DNA from: Epichloe hybrida
Taxonomy: Eukaryota; Ascomycota; Sordariomycetes; Hypocreales; Clavicipitaceae
Assembly: GCA_019022495.1 (NCBI GenBank)
Contig: JAFEKR010000008.1
Span: 434,001-498,000, forward strand
Direction of reading: 5' to 3'
Length of the DNA: 64,000 nt
Shown here: positions 56,801-64,000 of the stretch, piece by piece
Layout of the letters: the number at the start of each line of letters is the position of its first letter
Numbering within the stretch: position 1 is the first letter of the stretch
The notes under the pieces: generated by a model
Seen by the model: only the letters and a program-made list of their open reading frames with translations
Told to the model about the DNA's origin: nothing
The model's database searches: none
Translations under genes and position numbers: made by a program

Positions 56801-57309
56801 TCACTGCGAATAGGCACGTCAGAAGTGGCGCCCTCTTGCACAGGGTCTGGAGGAGCAGTAACGTCTTGCGCATGTCGATATTCCTCGCCGGATTGTTTTG
56901 ACGAAGTAGCAATTGTTGCCGGCTTGCCTAGATTTTGGTTGGGAATGGACATCTGACTATGGGTATTAGTCTTCACCGAACAGCTAAAGATGCAATCATT
57001 GCTTTGCGCCTCGCTCACCATTGGATTTTCCACCACTTCTTTGAAATCCGTTTTGGCGTCCCGAATCTGCACGTCCTTCCCCGTCACGGGATCTCGAACA
57101 GTTCGCAGATCCTTCCGCGCGGGCTTCTCGGTGTTTCTGTGATCCTGAACTTCCTTGCCATGTTTGTTGTTTGTCATTTCAGAGTCAATGGCAGCATCCC
57201 TCTCTTTCTTTTCCTGGTCCAACTGGTCCATGAATTGCTGAATGTTAGGCACGCGATTCCGGCCGCTGTAGTGTTGGCCCGAAGGCACAACATGGTCGTC
57301 AGCGTTCAT
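53519..57309 (-). CDS. SMP/C2-domain tricalbin-like protein (Mug190 type)
   Basis: Three exons: 57309-57019, 56952-56438 and 56375-53519; introns of 66 nt (GTGAGC...GTCAG with a GACTAAT branch) and 62 nt (GTAAGT...AACAG); 1,220 residues. A charged N terminus precedes a hydrophobic hairpin (about residues 175-215) that would anchor the protein in the ER. An SMP-type lipid-transfer domain follows (about 235-430: VADISQGSNPIRILNMRALPD, GVPLPIWVELVG). At least two C2 domains come next (MFIRIHKAVGLSKQD; LSIVVHQVVGLELANVKG), the first with Ca-ligand-like Asp positions (SDPYITV, WDSD). The C terminus has a run of 14 Asp encoded by a GAC/GTC microsatellite. Relatives tether ER to plasma membrane. The start at 57360 would add 17 residues. 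Intron 1 has no stop, so its retention would stay in frame. Confidence 0.9.
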
Positions 57310-58416
57310 GATAGCTGCGAGCGTGACGTCGACTGTGGCTGGCAATAAACTCTCCACCAAGCGACCATGTGGTCTGAATGAGGATACGGCGGATTTAGGT
57401 ATTTGGCGGATGTGTAAACCTCAGGGCACGCATCCAGGATCCAGCTTCCGAGGTCGAAGTGATGTCCGAAAAGATGAAGGGAAAGGGGAAGAAATCAATC
57501 AAAGTGATCTTTATTATGCGGCCGACCTGGCGTTAGCCATGACCGCTATCGATGACGTAGTTCGGCCTTGAACAGGCGATCTACGGATCCGTACCCCCCC
57601 CCCCCCCCCCAACTCACGGTACTTCCGTAATCCGTACACCCTTCCACAAACAAGCTCATGTGGGGCATATCTACGGTCACATCGCCTGCGCCTTGGCCAA
57701 GATTCAAGCCCTCAAGCCCGTCAAATTCCAAGTTTTTCCACTTCCCCATCTTCCAGGATTCCCTGCCTAGCTGCGTTGCCAACGATGAGCGATGATCAGT
57801 GAGAGGCAAGCAGTGGGCAGTGGGCAGTGGGCCGTCATCACACCCCGCCCATTGCCGTTGGCAGTGTCTGATGGCAGCTGAAAAAATGAACGCGTGTGGC
57901 GTGTTTTACATCAAAACGGTCGGTTGGTCAATTGATTGTAATTTGTGCTCCATGATGATGCCACACCGCGGATTCTAAGCCAAGCCAGCTGATCGACAAA
58001 CGTGGGTGCGTGGGAGGTGCCGGTGTGCAACACGTCGTTCCTAGTTGTGCCCAACCTGGTGAGTTTCTTTGAATTGTCTTGTCAAGCATATTCACCAGCT
58101 TCCGTTCCCAGACAAAGACTTTGGCTGGGCCGACCATGTTGACGCCATCAATCCATCAATCCATCAATCCACACTTGAGGCAGAACAGTTGTCCCTAGGT
58201 CTTGGTGTAGAATTTTTCGTATATCGAGCAGCGAGCTTTGGGGTCATTGTGGAAAGTCACATCACTCATCAACCACTTGGCGCAACAACAATGTCAGTTT
58301 TCTTTTCGATAACACGAGTAGATGGAAAAACAAACCAATTCTATTTCTTAAGTTATCTGCCATGTATATAATTGTATCCAAACGATGAAATACAATTACC
58401 ATGGATATGTTTATGT
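57310..58416. other. Intergenic, Mug190-type 5' / MFS 3'
   Basis: About 1.1 kb. It has a 17-nt C run (57594-57610), GTGGGCA repeats near 57812-57830 and ATCA/ATCC repeats near 58148-58171. No gene is seen. Confidence 0.5.
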
Positions 58417-60758
58417 TTATACGTTTTGCCTGACACCATTTTCGCTGTCCTTAGGAGGAGCACTAGCAATGGCAGCATCGTTCTCGTCATACTTCTCCGC
58501 CGACTCGCTCATTTCATCGTCGCTTCTCTGCATGGCAGGGGCCGCAAACGTCGGCGCAAAGGCGCTCCTGGTTCGGATCTTGCCGCCATACCTGTAGAAA
58601 ATGAAGGGCAAGGTAGCCAGCGCGACGGCCACGCAGCCCAGCAGCGTGGCGGCCCACTGAATGCCCATGCCTTGAAACATCTGACGCGCAAATAGGGGGA
58701 ACCCGGCACCGGCCAGAGATCGCATAAATGTGTTGCCGGCGATGGCCGAGGCTGCGAACATGAGGCCCATAAACATCTGCGCGCAAATCGGCACGGCCAG
58801 AGATCGCATAAATGTGTTGCCGGCGATGGCCGAGGCTGCGAACATGGAGGACGAGGTAGTTGAGGGCCTGGAGGAAGATGGACATGAGGCCGAAACCGGT
58901 GAAAATGCCACTGAGAGCGGGGACGATCCAGTGAACATCTCTGGTGAATCCCGTCCTACAAGAAGAAGAGGGAACCCATTAGCTTGATTCCTTTGAATTT
59001 TTCAATCCAGATGTTTGTCTATTTTTTTTTCTTGTGATTTTCTTGTTCATATGCCAATGATTTCTCAATGTTATCCTTTTCATCAATAGTTGTGGCTAAT
59101 GCATCGGGTTTCTACCAAGGCATTCTTATTCATTATTGCTAGCGATAGCCAGAATCTCAATTCTGGAAATCCGATGTGTTGGCCACAACCATTGATGAAA
59201 TAAAAAATTGGCAAAAATCAGTTAGGATCCATAGACTCCCAAAATATGACTCGGGATGTGACCCATTGTGCATTGTGGGTGGGACTCAATCTAGATGAAC
59301 TCATGGAAGGGTTAGTTTCGGGGACAAGGGAGTAACGTACCATCCGAACCAGAAAATGCCAATAGCGAAAGCTATACCACCGGCCATCATACTAGGCAAT
59401 CGCCACTCAGGCACAGGAATACCATTGTTCCCAGTCAACTTGCGATTGTACCATGGCTGCTGGAAAAGCACAGCGGCACCAGCGAGCAATTGGCCGCAAA
59501 TAATACCGAAAAAGGTGAGACCAGACTGGCCGAGGGAGAAGCCGTGAACGCCCACGAAAACCAGCGGATACGCCGTCAAAAACAAGTACAGAATACCGTA
59601 GATGAAGCTCATGTAGACGGACAGCATGAGAATAATGGGCTCCGTGAAGAGCAATTGCATGGGACGCGAAAAGTTCTTCTGGATAAGTTCGATAAAGTCG
59701 ACCTCGATTTCTTCCTGCTTCGCGTGAATGCCCCAGTTCTTGGTGCGGCGTCGCAAATCGGCGGCCTTTTGGATAAGAATGACGGGCGGATACGTCTCTT
59801 CCAGGAAGAACAGATCGAGGATGAAGGCGACGAAGCCCATGATCGTGGCAAGGTACTCTGTCCAGCGCCAGCCGAGATGCGACGTGACGATGAAGCCGCC
59901 GATGAAGGGGGCCAGCAGGGGACCCGTAAAGGTCGCCATGGAGAAGAGCGTCACGGCGATACCACGGGTCTTGTTGTCAAACATATCGGAGAAGACGGCA
60001 GCGACGACGGCAATCGGACAGGCGCCGAAGAAGCCTGAGAAGAAGCGGCAGATGAGAATAGTCTGGATATCCTTGCCTGTCGCACAGGCGATGGAGAAGA
60101 GGGAGAAGCCAAACATGGAGACGACAATGGGGAAGCGGCGGCCGCGTAGCTCAGACATGGGCGCCCAGAGGGTAGGGCCAAATGCAAATCCTAGAACGTA
60201 AAAGGTTGTCCCTAGCAGACCGACTTCGGATGTGACATCGTATTCTTGCGCAATGACATTCGTGGCAGGCGAGAAGATGGACGATGTGAATGCCGACGTC
60301 AAGGTGGTGTAGCCTAACATGGCGGCCGTGAGGACCTTTTTCCGCATCGGCCAATTCTGCGAATGCAACGGATCGTGCGGTCCATCAAACTCAACGACAT
60401 ATTCTTCACGATCGGGCAGAGGGGGAGGGTATGGTTTGCCAGCGCCGAACGCGGGTAAAGGTCTCCTGGACGCCTTGCTTGCAGTCCTGCTGCGGAGGCC
60501 CCCTCCGACAGTGTTGCTGTGTTGGCTTCGCGCCGTAGCGATTCGGCTCAGCTCTGTAGGATGTCGCTCGAGATCGTTTTGTGTCGACACGCGACTCATG
60601 TTGCGGCGGACATGATCGTTGTTGGATGAGGAAGTCGTGGACGCAGATGAGGCGGAAGGCACGCGCTCAATCTCATTGCTGGCTCGGCCTTGGTAGCGCT
60701 CTGGTGAGGCTGCTTGCTCTGCGCCGACGAGGTCGCGATCGACCATGTCCATTGGCAT
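58417..60758 (-). CDS. MFS drug/polyamine transporter (TPO/FLU1-like), disrupted near TM11
   Basis: Exon 1 runs 60758-59341 (MPMDMVDRD start); a 385-nt intron (59340-58956, GTACGT...TTGTAG), several times longer than most here, is followed by exon 2 from 58955. Exon 1 encodes a disordered Ser/Arg leader, then DHA1-type MFS helices 1-10 (WPMRKKVLTAAMLGYTTL; MSELRGRRFPIV; ICRFFSGFFGACPIAV). Exon 2 continues VHWIVPALSGIFTGFGLMSIFLQALNYL and then leaves frame; the family-typical end (MFAASAIAGNTFMRSLAGAGFPLFARQMF) is in another frame down to 58417. A 52-bp perfect direct repeat (58710-58761, 58794-58845) sits at the break. Splicing out 58852-58777 would restore the frame, but the donor (GTCCTC) is non-consensus. 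Otherwise the gene is broken. The tail is acidic. Confidence 0.75.
58710..58845. repeat. 52-bp perfect direct repeat, 84-bp period, in MFS gene
   Basis: Plus-strand copies at 58710-58761 and 58794-58845 are identical, separated by 32 bp. Each encodes MFAASAIAGNTFMRSLA of the penultimate helix. The spacer resembles the sequence after copy 2 with about 10 bases missing, which suggests an 84-bp or longer tandem duplication followed by a small deletion. Confidence 0.9.
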
Positions 60759-61040
60759 GGTGCTTGTTTTCCCTGTTTTTCTTCTCTGTGATAGCGTAGC
60801 AGGACTGGACACTATAGCAGCAGCTGACAAAGGGAGATCAAGATACCATATCCCTCCTCACCTATACTATATTAAAGAAAGAAAATCGATGTGTCGCTGC
60901 ACCATGCGCCAAGGTATGAAATTGAGTTGTGTGGATGGCAAAAGACAGAGGGGTGAAATGGGCAGACTACACAAACTGAGGAAGGTGGTCGACCGCCGGC
61001 GGACGTTTCTGACGATGACGATGGCGTCGGGAATAATAAA

Positions 61041-61298
61041 ATCTCCTCAGAGGTCATACATAAGCCTTGTGGTCCTGTGGGGCCCCCACAGGCCCCCTAC
61101 CACCAAGGTCAGAGACCACGTAGGTACGCGTTCCTTATCCAAGATAATTAATAAGCGCAGTGTATAGCGAAAAATCACTAGTATAACTAGTACCGGCTAA
61201 TTTACACAAAAATCTATGTACTTCTAATGTACTTTTATCTAATTAGATACAGACCCTAGTTAACGTGACTCCATAAGGCTTATGACCTCTGAGGAGAT
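61041..61298. mobile_element. MITE-like element A (18-bp terminal inverted repeats)
   Basis: 61041-61058 (ATCTCCTCAGAGGTCATA) is exactly complementary to 61281-61298. The match resumes after a 4-base offset (AGCCTT), so the repeat is about 24 bp overall. The element is 258 bp, non-coding. No clear target-site duplication is seen (flanks AAA and AAG). Confidence 0.6.
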
Positions 61299-61318
61299 AA
61301 GTGGTGCGTATGAAAAAA

Positions 61319-61360
61319 GTGCCACGCCCCACCTTATCAGGTGGAGGTGGGGTGCGGCAC
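61319..61360. repeat. Imperfect 16-bp hairpin
   Basis: GTGCCACGCCCCACCT pairs with AGGTGGGGTGCGGCAC with two mismatches around a short loop. It lies in the gap between the two inverted-repeat elements. Confidence 0.65.
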
Positions 61361-61375
61361 AAGTAATCCGTACGC

Positions 61376-61677
61376 GGGACACTAAACGCGCATATCGCGT
61401 TGGTCCCAAAACGGAAGAGGTACCTTTCCACCTAATCCCTTGCTAAATATACTAGCTCTTTGTAGAATTCCTTCCTTTCTTTTTATTATCACGAGGCCTC
61501 ACAACGCAACGCAATAGCGCAACGTAATAAGGCATATCGCACATTTAGTCATCTCAATTGATAGCAAAAATCAACAGACGCGAGCCACACTAAAATTAGG
61601 TAGGGGGACTGTCCTTCTACATTAGGAATAGCGCGATATGCGCATTGAAAAAACGCGATATGCGCGTTTAGTGACCC
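61376..61677. mobile_element. MITE-like element B with CACTA...TAGTG termini
   Basis: CACTAAACGCGCATATCGCG at 61380-61399 (plus two more bases) is exactly complementary to 61652-61673. The arms extend outward to GGGA / ACCC with one mismatch (61376-61677). A related core, GCGCGATATGCGC, recurs at 61631-61643. The element is about 300 bp, non-coding. The CACTA ends recall En/Spm-type elements, but no 3-bp target duplication is obvious. Confidence 0.6.
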
Positions 61678-62174
61678 AATCAATTTACTGCTCCCGCACA
61701 ACTCAATCTGGGCAACAATTCAATGCCCTTTGTGCCTTGGAATTCCCGGCAGCGGCGCTAAGTGTCTAGTGTTTTGAGACAAAAGCAGCAACAACAACAA
61801 CAACAACAAAGACAAAAACAACAATAAAACAGGGCGCTCTTGGAAATGAGACACTGGACTCATTTCTTATGCGTAGCACCCACGCGCTTGACGGACGGAG
61901 CGAGGTTCCAAGGTTCCAAGGCTCGCGGCACGACGCTACATACGAAGCCCAACAACTAGTACATATGTACATGTCCCAGACGCTATCATAGAATGTCCTG
62001 ACGTTGTTCACCGGTCATGTCCCAACTTCTCTGCCCAGCTTCTAAATCTACACGCCGTACGGAGTACATTGTGATCAAAGCTTACGATACCTGATCACAT
62101 GACTGGATATCCCCTGATGAGAAAGATGAGAATCTTGTACAATATATAGAAAGTATAGAAAGTATAAAGAGTCC

Positions 62175-63848
62175 TCAAACGCCCCAGCCACGCTCCAACA
62201 ATGCCGTCGCTTCTTCCAGGCTTAGTCCGGCTGTTTCTGGGTAAATCTTCCAGACCAGTCCGTACCCAATGCCGCAAGTACATGCATACAATGTGAACGT
62301 CCACGGTGGGCTCAAAGTGTCCATCAGAGGCAGAAATGTGAGTCCAACGACGAGATTGGCGCTCCAGTTCGTGGCTGTTGCAATGCCGCTCCCAAGAGAT
62401 CTTACTGACAATGGAAACAGCTCGCTCTGCATCCAGGGCACATTCCCTAAACCAATAGCATATGACGCCACGTACATCATGATGCTGATCAAGATGATGT
62501 ACGCTGCTTCCTTACCACCATGTTGTAGTGGAGTGTCTAGCTGCGTGTCGTTTATAGAAAGAGATGAAAAACCAAATGCCGTGAAGAGCAGGCCTAATAT
62601 CATAAATGGTATCGAAGATAACAGAACACGGCGCCTGCCAATTTTGTCAACAAGTCCCAAAGCGACAAGTGTGAACAAGAAATTGGTGACTGCTACTGTG
62701 AGAGATGTCAGTGTGGGACTGTTGAATCCAATCAGCATAAAAATAGTGACTGAAAAGTACATCAGCGAATTCTGTAGATTAGATTAGCCACATCTCGATT
62801 GCATGAGAATGGTTCACGGATAGTGTACATACAAAGCCGCATAGTTGCTGCAAACCTTGCAGCAGGCATGCTATAGCCAGCGCTCGTCGATTCCTGCCCT
62901 CACCAACGAGGCCCCTCCATCCGTCGAGCCATTTCCACTTCGACGACTGCTGGTTCCGCAAATGTCGGGCTTCCTCCTCCTCTCGAACCTCCATCTCAAT
63001 TTCCCGGATCATTGTGCTGGCATCTTGAGTTGCCGTCACGCCTCCATTGACTCGCCGAATGATGGATTTTGCTTGGCTAGACCTGCCCATTTTGACCAGC
63101 CACCGAGGGCTTTCTGGCATAAAAGCAATGACAGCAGCTTGTAGTCCGGCAGGCATGGCGCCAATCCCGACCATCCAGCGCCAACCTGCGTCTTGGGCGC
63201 CATACGTCGAGAAAGCCCAACCGACCACATACGCAACCACCTGGCCCAGCGTGATGAACAGTACATTGGCAGTGACCAATCTGCCACGATGCGATGCAGG
63301 GGAGAGCTCTGCAATATATAGCGGTACTACAAAGCTGGCTGCCCCGACAGCTGCGCCAATGACACAGCGGCCAGCGATCATCAAGGGGACTGAAGAGCAT
63401 GCCGCCTGGATGACGGCTCCTGCTATGAACAATATGTCTGCATACAAGATGACTCTCTTTCGGCCCAGGCGATCGGCGATTGCGGACGAAAATGGCGAGA
63501 TGAGAAGAGCGAAGAGCGAAGTCGACGATGTGATTAGAGACTTGTCCATGGACGTGAGTTCTCGGTGAGATAGCGACGTGCTAATCGATACCAAGGTAGC
63601 GGAAATAACACCTGTGTCATCTTTGGCAACTTGTTAGTTAAGACTGTCCATGTTCATGATTGAGCAAACTGACATCCAAACAAGAGACCACTAATTCCGG
63701 CCGCGATTGTGAGAGCTACCACAAAAATCCCTGGGTCTGTGACAGCGCCTTTCGCAAGCCAACCATCATGTGTGTCCCCATCCGCAACATTGTCAGAGTC
63801 TTCCCCTATCTGGTGGTCCGCTATGAGCGGGGCTTGAGAGCCCTCCAT
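62175..63848 (-). CDS. MFS sugar transporter, myo-inositol (Itr1) type
   Basis: Three exons: 63848-63674, 63620-62833 and 62771-62175; introns of 53 nt (GTCAGT...CAAAG with CTAAC) and 61 nt (GTATGT...CTACAG); 519 residues, the usual size. Twelve helices are expected. Signatures: ISGLLFGYDTGVIS in helix 1 (restored by the first splice), ADRLGRKR after helix 2, PESPRWLV after helix 6, LQGLQQLCGFNSLMYFS in helix 7 (restored by the second splice), DKIGRRR, and PETAGLSLEEA after helix 12, a variant of PETKGxSLEE. The sequence is closest in type to fungal proton/myo-inositol symporters, but related hexose porters cannot be excluded. It acts at the plasma membrane. The start is chosen at MEGSQAPL; a start further upstream would need a non-ATG codon. 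63849-64000 is its proximal promoter, where nothing specific is seen. Confidence 0.9.
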
Positions 63849-64000
63849 TTTGACCAGATTTCGGAGAGGGCCATGGGTAATCGCGCTCAAGTTCTGCCGT
63901 GGGTAGAAGTTTAATGTCGCTGAAGCTGTGATGCTACATTCGCATATGCGCGAAAATGACTGGCCAGCCGCAGCATCCGCCCCGAGTCAGTCAGCCTACC

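Larger units (their letters stand above)
60759..62174. other. Intergenic with two MITE-like elements
   Basis: Between the TPO-like transporter start and the inositol-type transporter stop. It contains inverted-repeat elements at 61041-61298 and 61376-61677 with a hairpin between them, a CAA microsatellite (61787-61808) and a TACGGAGTA copy (62058-62066). No gene is seen. Confidence 0.6.

Overview
This window comes from a filamentous ascomycete nuclear genome, most likely a Sordariomycete and probably Hypocreales. The evidence is the gene density (about 22 protein genes in 64 kb), short introns (mostly 50-95 nt) with GTNNGT donors and CTAAC/CTGAC-type branch sites close to the acceptor, single-domain housekeeping genes typical of Pezizomycotina, and long A/T and C homopolymers between genes. 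No operon, rRNA, tRNA or CRISPR signal was seen. All coordinates with introns are manual splice models.

Layout. 1-9.2 kb: a partial beta-repeat (DUF4097-like) protein, a BTB/POZ protein, a TilS-type tRNA(Ile)-lysidine synthase with one intron, a small secreted protein with a Kex2 site, an unresolved coding-like stretch, and a C2H2-like protein. 9.2-12.7 kb appears gene-free. 12.7-21.5 kb, all on the minus strand: a conserved coiled-coil protein with a frame break near its N terminus, a heavily frameshifted ASCC1/AKAP7-like 2H-phosphoesterase relic, an intact YPD1 phosphorelay protein, and a DUF3984-type protein with a probable frame break. 22.8-30.6 kb: ELP1 and BUD6, convergent. 32.6-45.9 kb is a compact housekeeping block: a four-TM protein, PCF11, MGS1/WRNIP1, GEN1/Yen1, ARP10 and mitochondrial seryl-tRNA synthetase. 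47.2-48.8 kb: an AT-hook-like/C2H2 protein with three internal repeats, in an AT-rich setting. 49.7-57.3 kb: an NRC-2/Fpk1-type AGC kinase and an SMP/C2 tricalbin-like (Mug190) protein, convergent. 58.4-63.8 kb: two MFS transporters, one TPO-like with a disrupted penultimate helix and one myo-inositol-transporter-like, separated by two MITE-like inverted-repeat elements.

The genes do not form one pathway. Loose themes are tRNA function (TilS, ELP1, SerRS), replication/recombination (MGS1, GEN1), polarity, cytoskeleton and membrane (BUD6, ARP10, NRC-2, Mug190), and signalling (YPD1).

The most unusual signal is gene decay. The ASCC1-like relic carries at least seven frame breaks, two of them exact 5-bp tandem duplications. 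The TPO-like transporter carries a 52-bp perfect direct repeat (84-bp period) next to a frame break; a 76-nt repeat-derived intron would restore its frame and helix spacing. Assembly indels remain an alternative for the single-base breaks. I found no convincing new multi-gene system.
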